This document shows, in pieces, positions 34,564-46,535 of a DNA stretch of 64,000 nt. The stretch spans positions 60,000,881 to 60,064,880 of the forward strand of contig CM019063.1 in assembly GCA_009667805.1 (NCBI GenBank), in the 5' to 3' direction. This DNA is from Leptobrachium leishanense. Taxonomy: Eukaryota > Chordata > Amphibia > Anura > Megophryidae. The position numbers and the translations under genes were made by a program. Numbering within the stretch: position 1 is the first letter of the stretch; each line of letters starts with the position of its first letter. The notes below the pieces were generated by a model. It saw only the letters and a list, made by a program, of their open reading frames with translations. It made no database searches and was not told the DNA's origin.

Positions 34564-35038
34564 GGAGTTATTCAGAGAGAGACAATCTGGCCCTGAAATT
34601 GCACCAAACAGGGAATTTCCCCGTACAGTGCAATTTCGTGGCCATTCGGCTATTCAGAGAGCAGGCAGTTCGCCGAATTGCCAGCAAAATACGGTGCTGT
34701 TCAGCGGCAGTGAAATCCCCATAGAGAAGCAATGGTTAATCTATTCAGAAACACCGAACAGCAGTGAAATGTCAATGAAATGCCCTGATGTTCAGTGGTT
34801 TCATTCAGCAGGTTTAATCAGGTGAATCCCATAGGTTTCAATGTTAAAAGTATTTCTATTTTTATTCAATATCTAATAAACCATTTATTCTTTTAATCTG
34901 CAGCAAAAAGTCTCTTTACTTTAATTTTCTTTAAGGATGGTTTAGGCTTTTTTCGGGATTTTTTTCACCAAAAGTCTTTTTCTGTTTTTTTAAATAGCGT
35001 TTTTTCTTTTTTATGTAACAGACCTTTTTATTATTATT
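34564..35038 (+). mobile_element. CAGGGTTAT-related element, truncated right
   Basis: Starts at AGGAGTTATTCAGAGAGAGA and follows the family order (CCATTCGGCTATTCAGAGAG, CAGTGAAATCCCCATAGAGA, AATATCTAATAAACCATTTA). It stops at about 35038, where LINE sequence begins. The right third is missing. Confidence 0.7.
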
Positions 35039-35825
35039 CTTAGGATCTTATTACTTGCAATACCACAATATAAAAAGAAAGTGGCTTGATCCTCATTTTC
35101 CTACAGAGCACCGCAGTTATGGAATAACCTCCCAGACGCCATCAAATCTTCCCCCAGTGTAAAGTCACTCAAGAGCTCCCTATTGACATACCTCAATACG
35201 AAATGCACCTGTAAACATGTAACACAGTGACTATATACAGAATGCACCTGTAAACCTGTAACGTAGTGACTATATACAGAATGCACCTGTAAACATGTAA
35301 CATAGTGACTATATACAGAATGCACCTGTAAACATGTAACATAGTGACTATATACAGAATGCACCTGTAAACATGTAACATAGTGACTATATACAGAATG
35401 CACCTGTAAACATGTAACACAGTGACTATATACAGAATGCACCTGTAAACATGTAACATAGTGACTATATACAGAATGCACCTGTAAACATGTAACATAG
35501 TGACTATATACAGAATGCACCTGTAAACATGTAACCTAGTGACTATATACAGAATGCGCCTGTAAACATGTAACATAGTGACTATATACAGAATGCACCT
35601 GTAAACATGTAACGCAGTGACTATATACAGAATGCACCTGTAAACATGTAACATAATGACTGTATTTCCTACATATTTATTTTCTGTATTAATCTGTTTA
35701 TTTGTGTTGTTTTTAACATCTTGCATTTTATTACTTTGTATTTCTGTAACAATTCAATGTTCTTGAACCCAGGACATACTTGAAAATGAGAGAAATCTCA
35801 ATGTATCCTTCCTGGTAAAATACTT
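35039..35825 (+). mobile_element. LINE C-terminus and 3' UTR with internal minisatellite
   Basis: Plus-strand copy of the 32.5-kb LINE family. The coding part reads LWNNLPDAIKSSPS near 35117-35158, then the 3' UTR, ending in GAGAAATCTCAATGTATCCT and TTCCTGGTAAAATACTTTGC. Between them the 3' UTR is expanded into tandem repeats (35203-35660). Confidence 0.8.
35203..35660 (+). repeat. 39-bp minisatellite, about 12 units, born from a LINE 3' UTR
   Basis: Each unit carries GTGACTATATACAGAATGCA and CCTGTAAACATGTAACATA. A single unit is the ordinary 3' UTR sequence of the LINE (compare 32680-32720 in reverse). The length of 39 is a multiple of 3, which creates long but meaningless open frames. Confidence 0.95.
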
Positions 35826-35834
35826 TGCAAATTG

Positions 35835-36018
35835 TGCGGCTGGATGGAGTAGAGGTAACATCACTGCTCTATAACTCTGGAGACACAGGTTTGAATCCCG
35901 GCAAGAGCACCTCTCCAGTAAGTGTCCTTGGACAAGACACGTAACAGTGCATACTTGCCACCCAGGACATACTTGAAAACTAGAGAAATCTCAATGTATC
36001 CTTCCTGTGTGCTTGTGG
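35835..36018 (+). mobile_element. tRNA-derived SINE
   Basis: An A-box-like TGGATGGAGTAGAGG at 35841-35855 and a B box GGTTTGAATCCC at 35888-35899 form a pol III internal promoter of tRNA type. The body has AAGTGTCCTTGGACAAGACA, and the tail (about 35960-36010) repeats GAGAAATCTCAATGTATCCT of the adjacent LINE. The tail sharing suggests that this LINE family mobilises the SINE. Confidence 0.75.
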
Positions 36019-36085
36019 GTGTGTTTGGCAGCTGTCCGGCAGGTTTGAGGCGGCCAGTGGGTTTGCGGCAGCGAACTTGTCCACA

Positions 36086-36242
36086 AGACCCGCTGACAGG
36101 CCAGGTTTACAGATATCTGAAGCACAGCACAGGTGATATGATTTGGTGCTCAGTGATTGCAGGATTCAGTCTGCATTTCCCCAAGGTGATCTGCAAAATC
36201 TGACCTGGTTGTGGGTCCCGAGGACAGGTTTGGGAAACACTG
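36086..36242. mobile_element. hAT MITE fragment (CAGTGGTTCCCAAC family)
   Basis: GACAGGCCAGGTTTACAGAT, GAAGCACAGCACAGGTGATA and AGGTTTGGGAAACACTG match 18326-18509. The left terminus is missing. The following 36243-36488 is unassigned. Confidence 0.75.
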
Positions 36243-36492
36243 CCTTACAGTCTTCTCGGTATGCCGCTATTGGAAAATAAAAGGGTTGAAAGTGGTTGAT
36301 TAATGGCTCTTCGGACAGGTAAACAGGGAAACTAATAATGAACCCTCATTTAAACATTGACTTGTCAAATACACACACTCAGTAGCCATGATCAATGTGA
36401 TGCTGACTATGGCAGAAGTAATGTACACTAAAAAATAGAAATAGAGACACACACAACAAATCAATAAAAAATAACTATTTCATTATATCACA

Positions 36493-37587
36493 TGTAGCGC
36501 TGTATTTAAAACCTTACTGTGGCAGTACCCATTTTTGGCCACTGGAGGGAGACAAGCGCGATAAGAGACACTCAACATTGGGACTACATTTCCCGGCATG
36601 CTCTGGGAACGGACACAGGAAGTGGGTGGGACACGCCGAGTTACATCCTGAGCCTCGTAGAGATAGCTGGCAGAGCGCGCCAGGGAGTGAAAGAGACAGG
36701 ACACAGTGCTGCAGAGTGGAACAGTGACTAGGCCAGAACGCAGGTGCGGCCTATTAGGATTCCAGATTGGGTTATCCAGCCTTGGAAGAGGGAGACCCAG
36801 TGATCCACAGATATTACCCAAGCTGCTATCAAGGAAGCCGGAGGACCCCCGAGTTAGGAGTACCGCAGGTCTATCGGATTGGGAGAGCAGGCGGTAAGCC
36901 AGACAAGTCGTGGCCGGAGCAGAGAGAGCCAGACAACGGATCCAGTAGCCAGTATCCCAGTGAAGCATCGAGCGGAGAGACGTCCTGGGTCAGCGGAGCC
37001 TTGGTTATCGAGCGGATGGGTGAGAGGCCTCCAAGGTCGGTTGTAAAGCAAGAAAGCACGCTGTTGTTTGTTCCTAAAACCCACAGGGCCCCAACTTGAC
37101 TAGTCGAAGACACCGCTTTAAGTAATTCACTGGCCAGTTGAATAGTACCCGGGTACCATAACACACACATACACTTACAGTCCAGGACTTAACCTGTGCG
37201 GGACTCACTCCCTAATATCCAGAAAGGGGTTAAAGTATTCGTATATTATTTTTCTTTTCCGCTGCGCGGTTTCCTCGAATTACAAAGCATTGTATTTTCT
37301 TTTCCGCTACGCGTTTTCCTCGAATTACGAAGCATTGTATTTTTCTGTTCCGCTGCGCATTTTTCCAAAATACGAAGCCTCGTATTTCTTTTCCGCTGCG
37401 CGTTTCCCGAAATACAAAATACTGTAAATATATCCACGAACACCGTGTTATCCATTATATGCTTTTATTGCTAGTAAACTATTTAAATTATAAAATCCAC
37501 AACGGTGCTGGGGTATATTTATTCCCTAGTGCGGGGAGACTGACCCGTGGTTCAATTTCAGCGGCTCCTCCGGGAGTTAGCGCTACA
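36493..37587 (+). mobile_element. LTR-like element, 1,095 bp, 4-bp target duplication (solo LTR?)
   Basis: Starts TGTAGCGCTG and ends TTAGCGCTACA, with CACA on both sides (36489-36492 and 37588-37591). The TG..CA ends and a 4-bp duplication fit a solo LTR of a Ty3/gypsy-like or related element. The 9-bp terminal inverted repeat TGTAGCGCT would also fit a DNA transposon. An inverted copy is at 63088-63987. Shared segments include GAGAGACGTCCTGGGTC-type sequence and GGTGAGAGGCCTCCAAGG. It has no reading frame of note. Confidence 0.65.
37250..37428 (+). repeat. ~45-bp tandem repeat inside the LTR-like element, 4 units
   Basis: Units contain TTTTCCGCTGCGCG followed by a CGAATTACRAAGC core and GTATTT. 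The copy at 63.2 kb has only one, so the expansion is specific to this copy. Confidence 0.8.
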
Positions 37588-38367
37588 CACATATAAATAA
37601 GAAATAAATACAAAGAATATGGAGAAATATGTCATAGCAAAACAGCAAGTGATCTCTATGCTTAACCAAAATACATGCCACAAGCAGCTAGATTAACCTC
37701 TTAAGGACCACTGACGTACATAGTACATCCTGGGGTAAATTCCCCTTAAGGACCAAGGACGTACTATGTACGTCATGATCCTTTAACACCCCTCCCTCCC
37801 GCCCTATACTCACCTCTCCGACCGGGCTCCTACGATGGACTAACTTCCTTGAAGTCAGCCCGATGGTTTTATGGGCTCCAGTCGTTGCAATGACGTCATC
37901 GCCGGGCGCCCCCGGAGCCTGTAGGGAATAATTTGAAAGGGGAGCTAGTTTGGAGCCCTCTCCCTCCTGAATGCCTGCAGATAGAAAAAAAAGGCGCCGC
38001 TGGAGAGGGCAGAGTCTGCCCTTTTCAGAGTTGCCTCTCTTTAACCCCTTAGGTGCCAGATCGAGATTCGCTCCCTGAAGTGGCTGGCATCTTGCATGTC
38101 AGCCAAGCCTCTGGGTCACCCCTCACCCACTGACGTTGTCGCCATATGTGCGATGACGTGAGTTGGACACTCAGTAGGGATGAGTTGTTCAGTTCGATTT
38201 GTTCGGAGTTCGCATCGAACATCGGCTGTTTCCACGTGTTCGGTTCGAGTTTGCCCACAATGCACCACAATGGACTACAATGCACTTTTCCACTGGCCTG
38301 AAGCTTGTAATTGGATACAGCCTTGCACCTGACCACAGGTCAGGTGCAAGACAGGTGCAAGACTATG

Positions 38368-38450
38368 CCAATCACGGCTCAGAGTCCTGATTGGACAAAT
38401 TTTGCCCAATCATAGGCTCACAGAGCTAAGTCCCGCAGCACACTATATAA
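38368..38450 (+). promoter_or_regulatory. Promoter-like region of hAT copy A
   Basis: Three CCAAT boxes (38368-38372, an inverted one at 38390-38394, and 38406-38410) precede a TATATAA box at 38444-38450. The same layout occurs in copy B on the minus strand near 51920-52010, but its TATA box reads CTATAGAA. Transposase transcription from here is inferred. Confidence 0.5.
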
Positions 38451-38507
38451 GGCTTCACACAGCCCCAGCACGTTTTTTTTGAGAGGAGATTGTTCTGTTA
38501 GTGTGTC

Positions 38508-39290
38508 TTCTCAGTGCCAGCAGCTATTGGGGGGTCTCACTTTTACAAAATATCTTGGAATTGTTGTAATCTGTGTGTTCTCACTGCCAGCAGCTATTGG
38601 GGGGGGGTCTCACTTCTGCAAAATATCTTGGAATTGTCGTAATCTGTGTGTTCTCACTGCCAGCAGCTATTGGGAGGGTCTCACTTCTACAAAATATCTT
38701 GGAATTGTTGTAATCTGTGTATTCTCCCTGCCAGCAGCTATTGGGGGGTCTCACTTCTACAAAATATCTGGGAATTGTTGTAATCTGTGTGTTCTCACTG
38801 CCAGCAGCTATTGGGGGTCTCACTTCTATAAAATATTTGGGAATTGTTGTAATCTGTGTGTTCTCACTGCCTGCAGCTATTGGGGGGTCTCACTTCTGCA
38901 AAATATCTGGGAATTGTTGTAATCTGTGTGTTCTCACTGCCAGCAGCTATTGGGGGGCCTTACTTCTACAAAATATCTTGGAATTGTTGTAATCTGTGTA
39001 TTCACACTGCCGGCAGCTATTGGGGGGTCTCACTTCTATAAGATATCTGGGAATGGTTGTAATCTGTTTGTTCTCACTGCCAGCAGCTATTGGGGGAGTC
39101 TCACTTCTGCAAAATATCTTGGAATTGTTGTAATCTGTCTGTTCTCACTGCCAGCAGCTATTGGGGGGTCTCACTTCTACAAAATATCTTGGAATTGTTG
39201 TAATCTGTGTATTCTCCCTGCCAGCAGCTATTAGGGGGCCTCACTTCTACAATATATCTGGGAATTGTTTTAATCTGTGTGTTCTCACAC
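38508..39290 (+). repeat. 70-bp subterminal tandem array of hAT copy A, 11 units
   Basis: Units contain CTCACTGCCAGCAGCTATTG, GTCTCACTTCTACAAAATAT and CTTGGAATTGTTGTAATCTG. Diverged units of a second type, with CAGCTATCAGGGGGTC, continue to about 39540. Confidence 0.95.
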
Positions 39291-39548
39291 AGGGGGTCTC
39301 ACTGATTTATATGAGGTTTCTGGGAATTGTAATCTGTGTCTTGTCACTGCCAGCTATCAGGGGGTCCCACATACTTCTAGCAGATTTCTGCGAATTTTAA
39401 TCTGTGTCTTGTCACTGCCACCCATCAGGAGGTCTCACTGATTTATAGGAGGTTTCTGGGAATTTTAATCTGTGTCTTGTCACTGGCTGCCAGCTATCAG
39501 GGTGTCTCACTGAGTTATACCAGAGTTCTGGAAATCTTTAATCTAGAT

Positions 39549-39732
39549 CAGTGATCCCCAACCCTGGTCCTCAGGGCCCACTAACAGGCCAGGTTTGCCA
39601 GATATCTGAAGCACAGCACAGGTGATATGATTTGCTGTTCAGTAATTGAAGGATTCAGTCTGCATTTCTCCAAGGTAATCCTTAAAATCTGGCCTGTTAG
39701 TGGGCCCTGAGGGACAGGGTTGGGGACCACTG
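39549..39732. mobile_element. 184-bp hAT MITE with perfect target duplication, copy 2
   Basis: CAGTGATCCCCAACC to GGTTGGGGACCACTG, flanked by ATCTAGAT at 39541-39548 and 39733-39740. Copy B of the host hAT lacks it. Confidence 0.95.
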
Positions 39733-39819
39733 ATCTAGATAACACAGTTGAATCAGAGTTCTGCATATCTCCAATTTTTATAACAGAGATGAATCAGAGT
39801 TCTGTATATCTTTAATCTA

Positions 39820-41435
<1,616 letters not shown>

Positions 41436-41450
41436 TATATATCACTCACC

Positions 41451-44400
41451 ATGTCAGAAAGACCAAAAAGGACAGGCAGACGCTCCCAGACACAGATAAG
41501 AGGGCAAGCAGCCTCTGTGCCGGAAGGCTGTGCCCCTGGTCGTCGTGGACGTGGTGCATCCTCTGCAGGGGCACAATTGTCCTTGTTTCTAACTGGTGCT
41601 GGCCATTTTAAGCAGCAGCAATTTACAGAGGATTTGCAGGATTGGCTAACCAGGCCACCAGGCCATCGTCTGAGTCCTCTGCCAGCCAGGCTTGTAGTGG
41701 TTTACAGTCCACCTCAGCTGCCAAAACATCTAATTCAGCCTCCATGTCCACAGCTACTCCTGCCGTAGCCTCACCATCATACACGGAGGAGTCAGCTAAA
41801 TTGTTTGACTATAATGACAGTGAAATGCTGCTTGAGGATGCGCAGCAACTCCAGTGCTCTGATTCAAACTCTGAGGTTGAGGAAGGGAGTAAAATCAGCC
41901 TAGAGGGAGGGGGTGCCAGTGACACACAAAGAACTGGCACTCATGTTCCCCCAGCAGCTGCAGCATATTGCGAGGTTGGCTCCAGTGACGAGGAGATAGG
42001 AGGTGATGACGATGTCACTGACTCCACCTTGGTGCCTGATCAAACATAGGAGTCAAGGGAGGAGGAGGCACAACAAAAATGAGGCAGAACGTCCTCTATG
42101 ACCAACCTTAGCCAGTCCAAGGCATCAGAGGTCACAGCTGCTCAGGTGCAGAGCGCTGTTGTCTCAAAGCACATGTACAGGAAGTCTGCTGTCTGGGAGT
42201 TCTTTAAGAAATGTGCGGCAGACCGCACCGTTGCTATTTGTAATCTATGTCAGATGAGGATCAATCCTGGGAAAGACATCCCACGCTTTGGTACCACGTG
42301 CTTGAGGAGACATATGACCACCTGCGACGCATCCCGTTGGCAGAACACTTTGCATAGGTCCTCCTCCTCCTCATCTGTCTCTACCCCCCACTATATGTCC
42401 TGCCATGTCTTTGCCTACAACCTCCACTGAGAGGGATGATGCTACATTAATGGGTGTACCAGGTCCTTCCTCAGAATGTGACAGCATCCCATCAGCTGAA
42501 GATTTACGCAGTCAGATTACGTTGCCCCAGCTGCTGCAGCGTAAGAAAAATATAGTCTCAACCATCCCCAAGCACAGCGTCTAAATGCCAGCTTAGCAAA
42601 ATTACTCGCATTACAGCTGCTGCCTTTCCAGCTGGTGGACTCTGCTTCCTTCCGTTAATTTGCTGAATGTGCTGTACCACAGTGGCAGGTTCCAAAATGC
42701 CATTTCTTTTCACGGAAGGCCATTCCAGAACTCTACCAGCACGTGGAAGACAATGTTATCGAGTCATTGGGAAAGGCAGTCAGCAGCAAGGTGCATGTGA
42801 CTTTAGACACGTGGACCAGCAAGCATGGACAGGGCCGTTACATTTCCTTGACGGCACACTGGGTAACTCTGATTGCAGCTGGGAGGGATCCAGGACCAGG
42901 ACGGGGCTCTGGGCTGTAGCTTGCTCATGCACCACGCCTCCAGAAAGCTGCTTGTATGAGGTCTGTCTGCTCCACCACCTCTTCCTCCTCCTCCTTCTCC
43001 TCCTCCTCCTTCTCTGTCTCTGGTGAAGTGGCAGTTAAACCGACGCGTGGCAGGGGCTACGCAATGGCTCAAACAAAAAGATGCAATACTGTGTTTGAGC
43101 TGGTTTGTTTAGGGGACAGGAGCCACACCAGGCCAGAAATTCTGTCAGCTCTGCAGGGGCAGGTGCAGAGATGGTTAACACCACGCCAGCTTCTGCTGGG
43201 AATGGTCGTCTGTGATAATGGCAGCAACCTTCTCTCCGCCCTACGCCAGGGTAAGTTGACGCATTTACCATGCCTAGCACACGTCCTAAATCTGGTGGTA
43301 CAGCGTTTCCTAACCAGGTACCCAGGCCTGGCAGAGCTTCTCAGCCAGGCCAGAAAATTCTGCAGCCACTTCAGACGGTCATTCCCAGCAAGTGTTCGCC
43401 TCGCAGAAATTCAAAGAGAATTCTACCTTCCCAGAAACCGTCTGATCTGTGACATGCCCACCAGGTGGAACTCGACATTAGCAATGCTGCAGCATCTGCA
43501 CAAGCAGCAGAGGGCCATCAATGAGTACCTGTGTGAGTATGGCACAAGGACAGGTTCAGGTCAACTTGTTTACCCCCCCCCCCGCAGTGGCTGATTATCA
43601 AGGATGCATGCACTGCACTGTCACTGTTTGAAGAGGCAACGAGGATGGTGAGCAGGGACAGTGCATGCATCAGTGACACAATTCCTTTAGTGTTCCTGCT
43701 TGAGTGCACTCTGCGGGAAATTATAGATGTGGCACTAGAGGCAGAGCAGCAGGAGGAAGAGGAGGCCTTCCCTAGCTCTCAAGGCCCCAGTCTTTCGCAG
43801 ACAGCATTCCAGCGGGTCCTACTCAGATCAAACAGGAGGAGGATGAGGAGGAGGAGTAGGAATATTTAAGTGTGGGGGCATTGAAGGTGGGGATTCCTCA
43901 AGGGAGGGTTTCGTGTGCCCAGAAACACAAGGGCTAGTGCGTGGCTGGGAGGAGAAGTGCACGATATGGTCATTCTCATTGACCAGGAAGACTCAGAAGC
44001 TAATGCCACCTCCAACCTATGCTGCATGGGTTCCCTTATGATGCAAAGCCTGCTAAAGGACCCCAGGATTCGTGCTATCAAGGAGAGGGATCATTACTGG
44101 TTGGCAACCCTTCTTGATCCACGATACAATAGTGTGGGGGCATTGAAGGTGGGGATTCCTCAAGGGAGGGTTTTGTTTGCCCAGAAACCCAAGGACTACT
44201 ACGTGGCTGGGAGGAGGAAGTGCACGATGGGGTCATCCTCATTGACAAAAAAGACTCGGAAGCTAATGCCACCTCCAACCTACGCTGCATGGGCTCCCTT
44301 ATCATGCAAAGCCTGCCAAAGGACCCCAGGATTCGCACAGGGAGCACAGGATGAAACAACTTGAGTACGCTCTAAAGAGACACTTGTGTAACACCTTTCC

Positions 44401-44829
44401 AGGCACTGGTAGGTTACCAAGTGATGACACAGGTGCTTCTGAGGCTGTGGATGATCAGAAGAAGAGCGGTGAAGGCCGGGCCACTTGACTGATGCCTATT
44501 TAAATTTTTTAGTCCACGACGCCCAGGGACGTCAAATGTAGGCACCCATTGCCAGCGTCTTCACCATATGGTGCAGGACTACCTAGGGGCAAGGGCAGAC
44601 CTTGATACCTTTACAGCAGATGATCCACTGGCTTACTGGGTGTTGAGATTGGATCACTGGCCAGAACCTAGCCAGCGTGCTTTCTGAAAGGACGTTCAGT
44701 GCCGCTGGAAGTTTTGTCACAGACACAGAAGTTTTGTCCACCGACTCTGTAGACCGGCTGACATTTATAAAAATGAATCAGTCCTAGATCAGCAGCTATC
44801 AATCCCCTGATGCTGACGTAACTGAATAG
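41451..44829 (+). pseudogene. hAT transposase with BED zinc finger, copy A
   Basis: DNA transposase of the hAT superfamily, decayed. Starts MSERPKRTGRRSQTQIRGQA, then a Ser/Glu-rich acidic N-terminus to about 42048. A BED finger lies at about 42180-42350 (SAVWEFFKKCAADRTVAICN, with CNLC and LRRHMTTC as probable metal ligands). The RNase H-like core is in several frames (DTW near 42810, MVVCDNGSNLLSAL near 43204-43245, DMPTRWNSTLAML near 43455). The hATC end lies near 44600-44760 (DPLAYWVLRLDHW). A segment of about 260 bases is duplicated in tandem (43870-44131 and from 44131). About 30 bases are missing within hATC compared with copy B. The terminal stop is at 44827-44829. Several frameshifts exist. 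Confidence 0.85.
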
Positions 44830-44879
44830 ATCAGGGATCTCTTCTGCATTACCAAAACCTCCACCCCTGCACTCTTCCA

Positions 44880-45209
44880 CAATACCTCAGAGAGGTTACA
44901 TTGTGAAGGCACTAGCTGGCACCAAAGGCCTTATATTTGGGTGCACTGCCACTGACGCCTATACCAGATTCATATCATTTTAATATTGGACCGCAGGGTT
45001 TTAATTTTGGACCTGCACTCTTCCACAATACTACAAAGGGGTTACTTACGGTGTGAAGGCACTTGCTGCAACCAAAGGCACAATTTTTGGGTGCACTGAC
45101 ACCTATACCAGATTCATATCATTTTAATATTGGACCACAGGGTCCAACCCTGTACTCTTCCACAATACCACAGAGGGGTTACTTACGGTGTGAAGGCACT
45201 TTCTGCCAC
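44880..45209 (+). repeat. ~125-bp subterminal repeats of hAT copy A
   Basis: Units contain GAAGGCACTWGCTG, CCTATACCAGATTCATATCA and TTTTAATATTGGACC. The array is cut at 45209 by copy B and continues at 52218-52345. Confidence 0.85.
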
Positions 45210-45789
45210 TAGGGATGAGCCGAACACCCCCGAGTTTGGTTCGTATTCGAACCCGAACTTTCCAAATGTTCGAATCCGAACTCGAACTCAATACAAGTCA
45301 ATGGGGCTGAAAATTCGATTTTTAGAGTGCCCTCCAAGAGGGCATATATGCTAGATATTTGCCATAAAAGGTGTATGGGGGTCCGGGTAGTGCCCTGGGG
45401 ACAGGAAACAAGGACAAAAACTTTAAAAAAATGTTTTTAAAGGGACAGTGAGTTTTCCATGAAATAAAGATTAAGAATAAAAACGAAAAATTCCTTCAAA
45501 TATCGTACCTAGGAGGTCCCCATAAGCTGCCCATGAAGTGGCGGATTTCTAGGATGTATAGAAACACTTGAAAACAAACAAATTACGTTTTAAAAGACGG
45601 TAAATGCTTATCCTTTAATCTATCTTTAAACAACTGCTTGGGGTGGCAGTCTGTATAAAAAGAGGAGACATTTTCGGACACGTAGAAAAAGTTTAGTGAT
45701 TTTTTGGCTAAATTATTGTGAAACTTATGCAGGTTTTGAATGAAAGTAACAATAGGTGCTTTAAAATTGGGCCTTTAGCGTCGGCAACA

Positions 45790-46500
45790 GTGCCGTCACA
45801 CCGTAACCCCTCTGAGGATATGAATCTGATACAGGCGTCAGTGGCAGTGCACCCAAATATTGTGCATTTGGTGCCAGGCCTGCAAGTACTATCATACAGT
45901 AACCCCTCTGTAGTATTGTGGAAGAATGCAGGGGTGGACCTTGAGGTCCTATATTAAAAAGATATGCATCTGTTAAAGGCGTCAATGCACCCAGATATTG
46001 TGCTTTTGGTGCCAGGCCAGCAAGTGCATACATACAGTAACCCCTCTGTGGAATTGTGGAAGAATGCAGGGGTGGACCATGTGGTCCTATATTAAAAATA
46101 TATGAATCTGGTAATGGGCGTCAGTGCACCCAGATATTGTGCTTTTGGTGCCTGACTGCCAGGCCAGCAAGTACTATCATACAGTAACCCCTCTGTAGTA
46201 TTGTGGAAGAATGTAGGGGTGGACCTTGCGGTCCTATATTAAAAATATATGAATCTGGTAATGGGTGTCAGTGCACCCAGATATTGTGCTTTTGGTGCCA
46301 GACTGCCAGGCCAGCAAATACTATCATACAGTAACCCCTCTGTAGTATTGTAGAAGAGTGCAGGGTTGGACCCTGCGGTTCAAAAAATTAAAATGATATA
46401 AATGTGGCACAGGTGTCATTGCAGCCAAATATTGTGCCTTTCATAGCAGCAAGTGCCTTCACACCGTAACCCTTTTGTGGTATTGTGGAAGAGTTCAGTG
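45790..46500 (-). repeat. ~125-bp subterminal repeats of hAT copy B
   Basis: About five units with ACAGTAACCCCTCTGTAGTA and AATATATGAATCTGGTAATG, the reverse complement of the array in copy A. The 3' terminal part at 45210-45790 mirrors 52345-52891. Confidence 0.85.
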
Positions 46501-46535
46501 CTGGAGGTTTTGTGAATGCAGAAGACATCCCCGAT

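Noticed and set aside
35101..35726. Open frames of 139 and 177 codons with HSVYSHYVTCLQ-type repeats
   Set aside because: The 39-bp repeat is a multiple of three and keeps frames open.
35888..35899. Possible tRNA gene (B box)
   Set aside because: No complete cloverleaf; the context and second copy show a tRNA-derived SINE.
38479..39400. Cys-rich repeated open frames in the hAT array
   Set aside because: Shadows of the 70-bp tandem units upstream of the transposase.
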